Positions 1 to 8,971 of a DNA stretch of 64,000 nucleotides are shown one piece after another. Every line of letters starts with the position of its first letter. Position 1 is the stretch's first letter. Location of the stretch: assembly GCA_018436705.1 (NCBI GenBank), contig JAHDLA010000001.1:62001-126000 (forward strand), given 5' to 3'. Under the pieces are notes generated by a model that ran no database searches, was not told the DNA's origin, and saw only the letters and a list, made by a program, of their open reading frames with translations. Made by a program: the position numbers and the translations under genes. This DNA comes from Sedimentibacter sp. (GTDB taxonomy: Bacteria > Bacillota > Clostridia > Tissierellales > Sedimentibacteraceae).

Positions 1-1078
1 GAATTCCATAAGACAGCATACCTCCGGCGCTTGATTGACGTTCATAAACATCTACTTCGTACCCCTTTTTAGCTAAGTAATAGGCTGCAGTCATACCAGA
101 AGGGCCTCCTCCCACTACCGCTACTTTCTTACCGTTCGGATTGTTTCTTTTAACCCGCAATCTCCAGCTTTGTTTCTTATCATTTTCTACCGCAAACCTT
201 TTAATTTCTCTTATTGAAATAGGTTCATTCAAATGCGTTCTTTTGCAAGCAGATTCACATACATGATTGCATACGTATCCTAAGGAATGAGGGAAGGTTA
301 ATTTTTCTCTGATTACTGCTACAGCATCACCATATTTCTCTTCTTTTGTAAGTCTGATATATTCTGGTATATCTGTATGTGCAGGACAGTCATTCTTGCA
401 TGGGACTAACGCCATATTCTTAGGCGAATCTGTTGAAAAGATTCCTTTTACATCCTGTATGGCACCTGTTGGACATATTTCAACACATGCACCGCAGAAC
501 CTGCAATTTGTGTCTATCATTAACTTGTCATCAACAGTATTTATGTATGTTTCACCATTTTTTTTGTTTACAGCCAATGCCTTAACTCCGCGGTATTCTT
601 CGCACGCCCTGACACAGCGCATGCACTGAATACAACGCTGCATTTCCTTTTTTATGAAACTGTCTGATACAGCAATCCTAGTGTTTTCTTTCTCTATATC
701 ACGCAGCCTCGAATGTGATACCCCCATATACTGCATCAAGGCCTGCAGCTCGCAATTCAAATACTTGTCACAAGAAGTACAATCCTTGGGATGGCTCGCC
801 AGCATAAGTTCAAGTGACAGAATGCGCAGCTTGTTAACGTCTTCCGACTTGGTATTTACTATCATTCCTTCCTCAACAATTGTTTCACAGGATTGTACAA
901 TGCCAGATATCCCCTTTATTTCAACTGAACATAGATTACATCCTCCGTGAGGTTTTAGGTCCGGATGATAACATAAGTGTGGGATATATATCCCTGCATC
1001 CAATGCAGCCTGAAGAAGATTTTGTCCTTCAATTGCTTCAATATTATAACCATTAATTTTTAATCTTATTTTTTTCAT
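1..1078 (-). CDS. FeS-rich NAD(P)H-linked oxidoreductase, GltD-like flavoprotein (3' end outside window)
   Basis: Translation from the ATG at 1078 gives 359 codons and runs off the window edge, so the C-terminus is missing. Residues 1-75 form a plant-type [2Fe-2S] domain (C36, C47, C50, C64). A His-Cys3 motif follows (H96, C100, C103, C109), then two [4Fe-4S] motifs (C149/152/155/159 and C192/195/198/202). After about residue 225 comes the Cys-containing helical linker of glutamate-synthase small-subunit relatives and a [10 protein letters not shown] dinucleotide-binding site. The first half resembles NuoG/HydA N-termini and the second half GltD. The protein probably passes electrons between NAD(P)H and a partner; the partner is not visible. 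It is the most distal visible gene of the minus-strand thiolase/carrier group. Fold assignment is confident, the reaction is not. Confidence 0.85.
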   Translation of the reverse strand, partial: MKKIRLKINGYNIEAIEGQNLLQAALDAGIYIPHLCYHPDLKPHGGCNLCSVEIKGISGIVQSCETIVEEGMIVNTKSEDVNKLRILSLELMLASHPKDCTSCDKYLNCELQALMQYMGVSHSRLRDIEKENTRIAVSDSFIKKEMQRCIQCMRCVRACEEYRGVKALAVNKKNGETYINTVDDKLMIDTNCRFCGACVEICPTGAIQDVKGIFSTDSPKNMALVPCKNDCPAHTDIPEYIRLTKEEKYGDAVAVIREKLTFPHSLGYVCNHVCESACKRTHLNEPISIREIKRFAVENDKKQSWRLRVKRNNPNGKKVAVVGGGPSGMTAAYYLAKKGYEVDVYERQSSAGGMLSYGI

Positions 1079-1174
1079 CGTTTGCTCCTTACCGTTGCAA
1101 TATACCCTTTAACCGTCTTTGTACATAGCCAATTGACAGCCGATAACACCCGCTATACCATAGGCAGATTTTTA

Positions 1175-2455
1175 TCAATCTTCAATGAACTTTGGCTTAT
1201 CATCAAGTAAAATTATCGCAATTATTGAAATTACTTCTATTGCCATGAATACCATATATGCACCTGTGAATGAACCTGTAATACTTATAGCCGCAGCCAG
1301 CACTAAGAATGCCATATTACGGATAACGCCTTGAATAGTATTCATAACAGTAAAAGCCATGGGAAATTCTCTTCTTCCAAATATAGTTGTGACCATGGAT
1401 GGGGGAAAATTAGCATTTCCTCCTATTGCAACACCTATCATGAAAAGCGAAATATATAGACAAATGGTATTATCAATTAAATTGAAGCCTATGCCAACAA
1501 TGTACCATATAGCAAAAAAGAATGATGCGGTCTTTGTTCCCCATTTTTGATCTACAGCTCCCCATGCATAGCTTCCAAAAAGCCCTACTATTGCAGCTAT
1601 TGTTAACATCATAATAGCAGAATTAAGTTCATATCCTCTTTCCATCAATCTAGGAACAAGCTGTGACATAACACCTACAGTAACCATACCATTGACGCCA
1701 TAAGCTATTGCCATTAGCCAAGTTTCCTTTGTTTTAAATACCTTCGTATATGTAAGCTTATGTACATAATCCTCGATTTTTTCCTCACTCAGTTGATCGG
1801 AAGGCTCATTGTCAGGTGTGCAACCGGCTTCCTCAGGTGTACCTTTCATAAAAAACTTAGTAATTACAGCCAGCCCTATCATAAAAACACCGATAATTGT
1901 TACAGATATATTCATTCCGCCAAATTTAACCGAAAGGGTGCTTAGCACAATTACTATTGTAGCAGATGCTAGATTCATACCCATTGATGCCCAACCAAAA
2001 GCCAATCCCTTTTTGTGTGGAAACCAGTTTGCCATATAAACATTACCTGCAATGTTACTGAATCCATTAATTAATGAAACCATCAATGTCAATGATATGG
2101 CATATGTTACAATATTACCGGCATTTCCGTACCAAATGGTTGCAAGACCACCTAATGCAAGGCATAATACAGCTGTAAACTGTGCTCCCTTTTTAGCGGC
2201 AAGCCACCCGTAGAACATACAGGAGATTAAGGCTATAATTCCTGCCGGAGTTGATATTGCCAAAACTTGATTATAATTCATACCGTGCAGTTCACTTAAA
2301 CCAGGAACCAATACATTTAACCCGTCAACAGTCATCCCGGTCATAAAATAATATAAAATACCTACATAAATTATTACGCTCCATCCCTTTTTGCCGAAAT
2401 TGTTGCTTACCTTTTTATTTTCTTTCTTTGCAATTGAACCACTTATACTCTTCAT
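1175..2455 (-). CDS. MFS transporter
   Basis: A 426-residue protein with about 12 hydrophobic segments in two halves and a polar central loop near residues 205-235, the layout of the major facilitator superfamily. The N-terminus is short and basic. It lies downstream of an OFA-type carrier (135 bp gap) and a thiolase on the same strand, so it probably moves a carboxylate substrate or product of this catabolic group. A second MFS carrier beside it suggests separate import and export, or two related substrates. A ribosome-binding site AAGGA lies upstream of the ATG but is unusually far from it, so the start is slightly uncertain. Specificity cannot be read from sequence. Confidence 0.85.
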   Translation of the reverse strand: MKSISGSIAKKENKKVSNNFGKKGWSVIIYVGILYYFMTGMTVDGLNVLVPGLSELHGMNYNQVLAISTPAGIIALISCMFYGWLAAKKGAQFTAVLCLALGGLATIWYGNAGNIVTYAISLTLMVSLINGFSNIAGNVYMANWFPHKKGLAFGWASMGMNLASATIVIVLSTLSVKFGGMNISVTIIGVFMIGLAVITKFFMKGTPEEAGCTPDNEPSDQLSEEKIEDYVHKLTYTKVFKTKETWLMAIAYGVNGMVTVGVMSQLVPRLMERGYELNSAIMMLTIAAIVGLFGSYAWGAVDQKWGTKTASFFFAIWYIVGIGFNLIDNTICLYISLFMIGVAIGGNANFPPSMVTTIFGRREFPMAFTVMNTIQGVIRNMAFLVLAAAISITGSFTGAYMVFMAIEVISIIAIILLDDKPKFIED

Positions 2456-2589
2456 CTCCCTAATAATCCTTCCATTTTTATTTTCAAATGAATTTCAATA
2501 CAATAAATATTTTCCAATAGATTTCTTCATGGATATTGTAATTTTAAAAGTTTGTAAAGATTATAGTTCTAAATACGCATAAATTTCAT

Positions 2590-3798
2590 TCAGCTCACTC
2601 TGACTGATGCAATTCTTTTTAGTAAAATAGTAAGTCCGAATCCTACTGTACTCATTACAGCTACTGTCATGAATGCAAAACCATATCCTCCGCTCACTGT
2701 TTTCGTCCATGCCGCCAACTGTGGACCTATGACCCCTGCAATGCCATATGCAACATACAAAAACGCATAATTAGACGGAAGATTTTTTATTCCGAAGTTA
2801 TCTGCACAGATTGGAGAAAATATTGATGTAAATCCTCCATAGCATGCACTTATTGCCAAAAGAGCTCCGTTAAATATGAACCCTTTATATCTTGTCAGCA
2901 GTAACATTGAACAGGCAATTATTACAAATAGACCTGACATGATATTGTATCGCCCTAACTTATCAGAAATAAAACCTGAAACCAGTCTTCCAAATGCATT
3001 GAAAATTGAGATAACCCCTATTAACAATGCTGCCTGCTCAGGAGTCATCTTTTGAACTTCCTGTAGAATAGAGGATGCATGTCCTGTTATCATAAGTCCT
3101 GATGTTGAACCCAATGTTAATGCAAGTAATATAATATAAAACCTTCCTGTTTTAAGCATTTCTTTCCAAGTATAATCTTTTGCAGAGATAACATTTATTT
3201 TTTCTTTCCCTTTAACAGGTTCCGGATTAAAACTTTCCGGATTATTTGTTATTAAAAGAGAAACGGGTATCATTACTGCAGCAAAGATGGCAGCAAGTAT
3301 GCTAAATACATAGAGTACACCATATTGCCTTGTAAAATAAGCAGCCAGCGGTGCCCATACGATCGCCCCTCCTCCATAGGCACATGCAAGAAGTCCTGAA
3401 GCCATCCCTGTTTTATCAGGAAATAAACCTGTACTATAAGACATAAGACATGGATAAAGCATGCTTATCCCAATTCCTACAACAACACCATACATAATAT
3501 ATAAGTATCCTATCGAGCTTGTAAACGCTGTTGCTACAAGCCCGGTAAAATATATTGCCATCCCCGTCCATAAGTATTTTCTAACTCCTAACACTTTCTG
3601 ATATCTGCCTATAAAAACCGGAGCAAGAGTAGATACCAGCACCTGTATAGTAAAAGTAAGTGAAATATTTTTAAGTGACCAGTTGAAATTTTCCATGAGA
3701 GGCTTTTGAAACACGCTCCAAGTATATCCTATCCCTGAACATAAGGCCAACACCATAGCTGCTGTCAAGCATCTCCATCTTTTCCGTTTAAAGTCCAT
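2590..3798 (-). CDS. OFA-family MFS carrier (oxalate/formate antiporter-like)
   Basis: A 402-residue, 12-TM protein. The N-terminal stretch RWRCLTAAMVLALCSGIGYT followed by WSVF and the first-half loop layout are typical of the OFA (oxalate:formate antiporter) family, whose members exchange small mono- and dicarboxylates. The start ATG at 3798 has an AGGAGG site just upstream. It begins 23 bp after the thiolase stop, so the two are almost certainly cotranscribed. Here it is more likely to import the organic acid or export a fermentation product than to carry oxalate: no oxalyl-CoA decarboxylase or formyl-CoA transferase gene is in the window. Confidence 0.85.
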   Translation of the reverse strand: MDFKRKRWRCLTAAMVLALCSGIGYTWSVFQKPLMENFNWSLKNISLTFTIQVLVSTLAPVFIGRYQKVLGVRKYLWTGMAIYFTGLVATAFTSSIGYLYIMYGVVVGIGISMLYPCLMSYSTGLFPDKTGMASGLLACAYGGGAIVWAPLAAYFTRQYGVLYVFSILAAIFAAVMIPVSLLITNNPESFNPEPVKGKEKINVISAKDYTWKEMLKTGRFYIILLALTLGSTSGLMITGHASSILQEVQKMTPEQAALLIGVISIFNAFGRLVSGFISDKLGRYNIMSGLFVIIACSMLLLTRYKGFIFNGALLAISACYGGFTSIFSPICADNFGIKNLPSNYAFLYVAYGIAGVIGPQLAAWTKTVSGGYGFAFMTVAVMSTVGFGLTILLKRIASVRVS

Positions 3799-3821
3799 TC
3801 TTTCCTCCTAATGTTAATATG

Positions 3822-4979
3822 TCAGCCTTTTATCACCTCAACTATGCAAGCAGCGCCCATGCCACCGCCAACGCACATACTTATAAGACCGTAACGACCT
3901 TTAATAGTATTTAAGTAATTTAGAGTTTTTCCAAGCAGTATAGCACCCGTAGCCCCTAAGGGATGTCCCAACGCAAGTGCACCTCCTCTTGGATTAACTT
4001 TTCTCTTGTCTAGATTGAGTTCATCCATGGTTGCAATTGCCTGTGATGCAAAAGCTTCATTCAGCTCTATAACCTCCATGTCCTCCAAAACAAGACCTGA
4101 TTTGTTCATAGCTTTTTGTATGGCGTAAATTGGCCCCAATCCCATATATGCAGGATCTAAGCCAACGACAGCAAAGGTAGAAATCCTTGCTATACTTTTT
4201 ATACCTAAATCCTTTGCTTTTTTTTCTGACATTAGCACAACAAATGCAGCGCCGTCGCTTCTTTGAGATGATGTGGCGGCTGTTACCAGTCCATTTTCCT
4301 GAAAGCAAGGCTTCAGCTTAGCTAAAGTCTCTAAGTTAGTTCCTTTTCGATACCCCTCATCTCTTTTAAAAACTATGGTTTTCCCCCCCTGATCAAAACC
4401 TTTTACCGGAATAATCTCTTCATCAAACAAACCGTTTTCTACAGCTTTCGATGCTTTCGCATGGCTTTCAACCGCCATTTGTTCCATTCTTTCTCTTGTT
4501 ATTCCGTATTTTTTAGCAACGTTTTCAGCCGTGATGCCCATAGGCATGTAAATATCCGTATTTTCTAAAAGCCAAGTATTTAAAAACTCCGGTGATTCTG
4601 ACATAACAGGACAACTCATAGATTCTACTCCCCCTGCAACAACAACATCCTGCAGTCCGCTCATAATCATTGACGCTCCTGTTGCTACAGATTGAATCCC
4701 CGACGCACAAAATCTGTTTACCGTCTGAGCGGGAACATTTACCGGAAATTCTGCTCTTATAGTTAGATTCCTGCCCGGGTTTAACCCCATTTTCCCTTCT
4801 GGTATAGCGCACCCGACTATAACATCATCAATATCATTCAAGTCTAACTGGGGAACCCTTTTAATTACTCCCTTCAATACTTCTGCTCCAAAATCTATGG
4901 GATTTACAGTCGCCAGGGAGCCACGACCTGCTTTCCCGATTGCAGACCGACCATATGCAACTATTACGCAATTTTCCAT
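3822..4979 (-). CDS. acetyl-CoA C-acyltransferase (thiolase)
   Basis: A 385-residue thiolase of normal length. It has the nucleophilic Cys in NRFCASGIQS (C91), the His in LGHPLGATGA (H339) and the C-terminal catalytic Cys in CVGGGMG (C369), so the full Cys-His-Cys triad is present. It interconverts acetoacetyl-CoA (or a longer 3-oxoacyl-CoA) and acetyl-CoA in the cytoplasm. It is first in a minus-strand group with two MFS carriers and a FeS flavoprotein, and is divergent from the LysR gene, its probable regulator. With the neighbouring beta-keto acid cleavage enzyme it could supply or consume the acetyl-CoA/acetoacetyl-CoA couple. The start has an AAAGGAT site upstream. Confidence 0.93.
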   Translation of the reverse strand: MENCVIVAYGRSAIGKAGRGSLATVNPIDFGAEVLKGVIKRVPQLDLNDIDDVIVGCAIPEGKMGLNPGRNLTIRAEFPVNVPAQTVNRFCASGIQSVATGASMIMSGLQDVVVAGGVESMSCPVMSESPEFLNTWLLENTDIYMPMGITAENVAKKYGITRERMEQMAVESHAKASKAVENGLFDEEIIPVKGFDQGGKTIVFKRDEGYRKGTNLETLAKLKPCFQENGLVTAATSSQRSDGAAFVVLMSEKKAKDLGIKSIARISTFAVVGLDPAYMGLGPIYAIQKAMNKSGLVLEDMEVIELNEAFASQAIATMDELNLDKRKVNPRGGALALGHPLGATGAILLGKTLNYLNTIKGRYGLISMCVGGGMGAACIVEVIKG

Positions 4980-5077
4980 ATTAACGAATCCTTTCTGTAT
5001 AAATTATTTAGTATTGTTCCAATCCTACATTTGTGGTAAACTTATTAAAAGTATTATTGTTATAAGAGGTGAATATT

Positions 5078-5986
5078 ATGAATCTTGAGACACTTCAATA
5101 TTTTCAATATATTGCTAAATATAAGAATGTTACTAAAGCCGCAAAGCATTTTTATATAAGTCAATCCACTTTAAGCCGACAAATTATGGCTCTTGAAGAT
5201 GAACTTGGAGCCCAGCTTTTCATAAGAAATAATAAAAACATGGAGTTAACCGAAGCAGGCAAAGTATTCATGAATGACTGTGATTTGTTTATAAAGCACA
5301 TGGAGGTTATAACCAAAAATGTACAAGCTGCTGCATGTGGAAATTTTGGAACTCTTAGAATTACTTCACCCGGAGAACTTTGCAAAACTTTTTATGATTC
5401 ATTATTATTATTTCAAAAAAGATATCCATCTGTACAATTAGTGGTAGAGGCTTACGATTTCAGTGAAATTCCCACTGCTATCCAGCATGGTGTATATAAC
5501 GTCGGTTTCACCTTTGATTTTGCTACAGCCGACTATGAAGAAATAGAAAGCGTTCCCATAGGGACAGATGATTTCTCATTAGCAGTGTCTTCCAAAGCAT
5601 TTCCTGATTCATCTATAAAATCAATACCTAAAATTGTAAAATCATTGCCTTTAGTTTTACCATACTACACGGAACCGCCTTTCCTGAAGCGAATAATACA
5701 TGAACTTCAAAGCTATTCCGGAGTTAAGAAAATCCATACAAATTATGTTAATACCACAGACTCTGTTATGCTTGATGTTTCTTTAGGTCTAGGTTTCAGT
5801 ATTATTCCAACCTGTGTATCAAAATCAAAAAGTGATATGGAAAATATTTCTTATATAAAACTTGATGACAAGTTCGTAAATAACGGCACCATCGTAATGC
5901 TTTATAAAAAGCCTGCTTCTTCAGAGTTAGTTAATAGCTTTGTAGATATTGTAAAAGAGCTCAGCGATGATTTTTCTAAATCCTAA
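5078..5986 (+). CDS. LysR-family transcriptional regulator
   Basis: Residues 1-60 form the LysR winged helix-turn-helix (NVTKAAKHFYISQSTLSRQI is the recognition region), followed by a periplasmic-binding-like effector domain to residue 302. I chose the ATG at 5078 over the upstream GTG at 5069 because AAGAGGTG lies directly before it and includes that GTG. The gene is divergent from the thiolase with a 98-bp intergenic region and convergent with the ptb gene, so it probably controls the thiolase/carrier group and perhaps the ptb-buk operon in response to a pathway acid or CoA ester. The effector is unknown. Confidence 0.92.
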   Translation: MNLETLQYFQYIAKYKNVTKAAKHFYISQSTLSRQIMALEDELGAQLFIRNNKNMELTEAGKVFMNDCDLFIKHMEVITKNVQAAACGNFGTLRITSPGELCKTFYDSLLLFQKRYPSVQLVVEAYDFSEIPTAIQHGVYNVGFTFDFATADYEEIESVPIGTDDFSLAVSSKAFPDSSIKSIPKIVKSLPLVLPYYTEPPFLKRIIHELQSYSGVKKIHTNYVNTTDSVMLDVSLGLGFSIIPTCVSKSKSDMENISYIKLDDKFVNNGTIVMLYKKPASSELVNSFVDIVKELSDDFSKS

Positions 5987-6005
5987 AATTAATAATTCTC
6001 AGGTT

Positions 6006-6908
6006 TCAACTAAGCATCGTACACAAGAGTATGGAATGCAATTTTTCATTCATGCTTGCACTTCTTGATGTCAAAACTATGGGTATATCTGCTCCCACAA
6101 GGCATCCGGCCATAATATTTTCCGGATCTGCATTCCAAATTTTACTCATTACATTCCCCGTAACCATATTGGGCACAAGAAGCATATCCACATCTCCGGC
6201 ATATGCAGAGTTGTATCCTTTTATCTTTGCCGATTCCTTGCTTGTTGCCAAATCAAAGGATATAGGTCCTTCAACTATAGATTCACCTAACAATCCCTTA
6301 CCCGACATTTCTTTAAGCTTAAAAGCATCTGTTGTTTCAGGCATTTTTTCATTTACAGTCTCAACAGCACACAGTGCTCCTACAACAGGCTTTACATACC
6401 CTAATTTATTAAGGGCTTCTGTACATGACATAACAATTTTTTTCTTCTCTTCTAATGTTGGATACGGTATAACCGCACAATCGCTCATAGCCAGCAGTTT
6501 ATGGTAATTTTTAAGCTGCATGAGACCAAAATGTGTTATGAACCCCCTTTTATTTAATCCTGTTGCTTTATTAAGTATTGGTTTTAATAAGTCTTTAGTT
6601 TCAATTTTTCCTTTTATAATAAAATCTCCATCCCCGCTATGGATAAGTTGAACAGCTATTTCAGATGGGTTGGTATCCTTATTACAGTTTATAATGCTAT
6701 GTTCTCTTTTTGAATAATTCATAAGCTTAAGCTTCGCACATATATCTTCCTCTGCCCCAACAAGCACAGGTTTAACAAACCCCTTTTCCTGAGCTAGAAA
6801 TACCGCTTCGAGAGCATGCTCATCACAAGCGCCGGCCACAACAGCTCTTTTAATTTTTCCTTTTGATTTTATAAGATTGCCTGTCAAATCATCAAAACTT
6901 TTATACAT
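6006..6908 (-). CDS. ptb: phosphate butyryltransferase-type phosphotransacylase
   Basis: A 300-residue member of the phosphate acetyl/butyryltransferase family, at the usual Ptb length. Family stretches are visible at the start (AVVAGACDEHALEAV), middle (IKGKIETKDLLKPILNK) and end (AGCLVGADIPIVLTSRSAS). It converts acyl-CoA and phosphate to acyl phosphate. It is last in the minus-strand operon crotonase-buk-bkace-ptb, only 8 bp after the cleavage-enzyme gene, so the acyl-CoA made by that enzyme would be converted to acyl phosphate and then to ATP by the kinase. The chain length or branching of the acyl group cannot be told from sequence. Confidence 0.9.
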   Translation of the reverse strand: MYKSFDDLTGNLIKSKGKIKRAVVAGACDEHALEAVFLAQEKGFVKPVLVGAEEDICAKLKLMNYSKREHSIINCNKDTNPSEIAVQLIHSGDGDFIIKGKIETKDLLKPILNKATGLNKRGFITHFGLMQLKNYHKLLAMSDCAVIPYPTLEEKKKIVMSCTEALNKLGYVKPVVGALCAVETVNEKMPETTDAFKLKEMSGKGLLGESIVEGPISFDLATSKESAKIKGYNSAYAGDVDMLLVPNMVTGNVMSKIWNADPENIMAGCLVGADIPIVLTSRSASMNEKLHSILLCTMLS

Positions 6909-6916
6909 CTTACCAC

Positions 6917-7753
6917 CTATATTTTCTTTATTCCTAGTATCTGTCTTGCTTCATCCGGTGTAGCAGGTGTTTTTCCGAATTCTTTTATAACTCTTACTGC
7001 CCTTTCCACGAATCCAACATTGGTTGCGAGTCTACCCTTACTGTAATATACATTGTCTTCAAGCCCAACTCTAATATGCCCTCCTAATGCTAATGTCGCA
7101 TACATGATCGGCAAGTGTTGTTTTCCTAATCCAAAAGCTGACCAAGTAGCCTCTTCAGGAAGCAAATCATATAAAAATTGAAGATTTTTGACAGAGGCCT
7201 CCATACCTCCGTTGACTCCAAGAACAAACTGATAATGACCTGGTTCTGACAATACACCCTTTTTAACATAATAATTAACAATGTTCATAAAACCTGAATC
7301 AAAAATTTCATACTCAGGCTTGATATTTAGCTCTTTCATTTTAAGACCTAAGAGTTCAAGAAATTGCGGTGAATTATCAAATATACCAAATGGCATCCAG
7401 TTAAACGACCCTGCATCAAAAGATGCCATTTCAGGCATAACATAAGGTAAATGAGCCATTCTTTCTTCATTGCCGGCTCTGTTATCACCTGAAGTCGTAC
7501 AGTTGATTACTACATCGCAATCCCTTTTTTGCTTTATTAAATCAACAGTTTTTTTAAATCTCTCCTTGTCCATGGTGCCGAGACCTTTTTCATCTCTCAT
7601 ATGCAGATGTACTACCGCAGCACCAGCCTTCCAACAGTTATATGCATCCTCTGCAATTTCCTCCGGCGTCAACGGTATTGCAGGATTTAATTCTTTTGGT
7701 GTCATTGCCCCTGTCAGGGCAGCAGTTATTATAACTTTATTTCCTAATTCCAT
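6917..7753 (-). CDS. beta-keto acid cleavage enzyme (BKACE, Kce-like)
   Basis: A 278-residue TIM-barrel protein of the BKACE family (formerly DUF849). These zinc enzymes combine a beta-keto acid with acetyl-CoA to give acetoacetate and a new acyl-CoA. Zinc ligands are visible as HLH (H49, H51) and E232 in GHIRVGLEDN; R228 and D233 match the catalytic neighbourhood known from Kce. The position holding Glu14 in Kce, which helps bind the substrate amine of 3-keto-5-aminohexanoate, is Met17 here. That argues against the lysine-fermentation substrate. No kamA, kamDE, kdd or kal gene is present. It sits between buk and ptb, so its acyl-CoA product is probably used for ATP formation. Confidence 0.9.
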   Translation of the reverse strand: MELGNKVIITAALTGAMTPKELNPAIPLTPEEIAEDAYNCWKAGAAVVHLHMRDEKGLGTMDKERFKKTVDLIKQKRDCDVVINCTTSGDNRAGNEERMAHLPYVMPEMASFDAGSFNWMPFGIFDNSPQFLELLGLKMKELNIKPEYEIFDSGFMNIVNYYVKKGVLSEPGHYQFVLGVNGGMEASVKNLQFLYDLLPEEATWSAFGLGKQHLPIMYATLALGGHIRVGLEDNVYYSKGRLATNVGFVERAVRVIKEFGKTPATPDEARQILGIKKI

Positions 7754-7782
7754 TATTACCTCCGCAATGTAAAAATTAATTG

Positions 7783-8907
7783 TTAAGCAAGTTCATTCGG
7801 ATTATTAATTATCTCTTCTATTGAGCTATACCCCTTTGGATAATAAATGTAAGGGTGGACTTGTTCTTCTTTATTCAATACTCTGAGACCTCCTGCCGCA
7901 AGCGCCTCCATTTCACGCTCACCTGGAATAATTGAAACCGGAGCAATAAAAGATACTTTTTGCTTAATCCATTCAGTTATTCTTTCACTGTATGCTACGC
8001 CTCCTGTCAAAATAATCTGATCAACCTTTCCATCTCTTACAACTGATAATTCTCCTATACTTTTTGCCACGCCGTAAGCCATGGCTTTCAAAATCAATTC
8101 AGCTCTTTCATTACCTTTATCTATCATTTTTTCAACATCTCTGACATCCTGAGTACCAAAATACGCAACTAATCCCGATTGTCCACACAGATACATCCTC
8201 ATATCTTGCAATGTTTTGTCACTTTTATAGCAATAATCTACCAGATACCTTGTAGGTATAGCACCAGCTCTTTGAGGCGACATAGGCCCCTCGTCATCAT
8301 ATACCCAATCTGCAATTCTGCCGTGTTCATGAAAACCAAGAGTTATTCCACCACCAAGCTGAACTACAATAAGATTAAGATCCTTGTATGATTTCCCGAT
8401 AGATTCCGCATATGTTATACCTGCCATCTTTGTATTTAGTAAATGTGCAACTGGCATATTTACTATTTCCGGTATACCCGTAACCTTAGCAATTTCATCT
8501 GCCGAATCTACGCATGTCGGGTCATAAATAATTACCGGAACTCCCAGGTCCTTAACCAATTTATCAGCAATTAAACACGATAAAGTTGATGCGTGCTGAG
8601 CTTCAGGAGCGTATGTTACAGAAGCAATCATCAATTCATTTACCTCATATGCGCCATCATAAGGAACTGAAGGTATAGTTCCGGCTCTTGAAACAACAAT
8701 GTCAAATTCAGCAGGGTTAAGATTATTTTCTTTTAAAAACTCTTTTACCTGATTAGTTCTAAGATCGAGCTGGTCCAACGTTTTTGGCATTTTTTTAAGC
8801 TGCTCTGCCGTTACTGTAAGCGAAACCTTACTTATCAGCTTATCGTCTTCAAAATAAGCTACTTTGGTTGAAGTAGAACCACAATTTATAGTAAAGATTT
8901 TTTTCAT
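7783..8907 (-). CDS. buk: butyrate kinase
   Basis: A 374-residue ASKHA-fold kinase. The N-terminal phosphate loop TINCGSTSTKVAYF, the central VQLGGGITLGFHEHGRIADW and the later DQIILTGGVAYSERITEW are typical of butyrate/branched-chain acid kinases. It makes ATP from an acyl phosphate in the cytoplasm. It is the second gene of the operon, after the crotonase-type hydrolase and a hairpin, with the BKACE gene 29 bp downstream. A Ptb/Buk pair placed around a cleavage enzyme marks this operon as energy-conserving rather than biosynthetic. The free acid formed is probably exported. Confidence 0.93.
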   Translation of the reverse strand: MKKIFTINCGSTSTKVAYFEDDKLISKVSLTVTAEQLKKMPKTLDQLDLRTNQVKEFLKENNLNPAEFDIVVSRAGTIPSVPYDGAYEVNELMIASVTYAPEAQHASTLSCLIADKLVKDLGVPVIIYDPTCVDSADEIAKVTGIPEIVNMPVAHLLNTKMAGITYAESIGKSYKDLNLIVVQLGGGITLGFHEHGRIADWVYDDEGPMSPQRAGAIPTRYLVDYCYKSDKTLQDMRMYLCGQSGLVAYFGTQDVRDVEKMIDKGNERAELILKAMAYGVAKSIGELSVVRDGKVDQIILTGGVAYSERITEWIKQKVSFIAPVSIIPGEREMEALAAGGLRVLNKEEQVHPYIYYPKGYSSIEEIINNPNELA

Positions 8908-8933
8908 ACAAATACCGCCGTTATTTTAAAATC

Positions 8934-8959
8934 CGTGGAGAATTATTTAATTCTCCACG
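8934..8959 (-). terminator. intercistronic hairpin between crotonase gene and buk
   Basis: Perfect 11-bp inverted repeat (CGTGGAGAATT / AATTCTCCACG) with a 4-nt loop, 12 bp after the crotonase stop. Only a short T run follows on the minus strand, so it may be a partial terminator or an mRNA-stabilising end that sets the ratio of the first gene to the rest. Confidence 0.6.
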
Positions 8960-8971
8960 TCAGCCTTACTA

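Noticed and set aside
6917..7753. Lysine fermentation (kce) assignment for the BKACE
   Set aside because: No kamA, kamDE, kdd or kal in the window, and the amine-binding Glu is Met.
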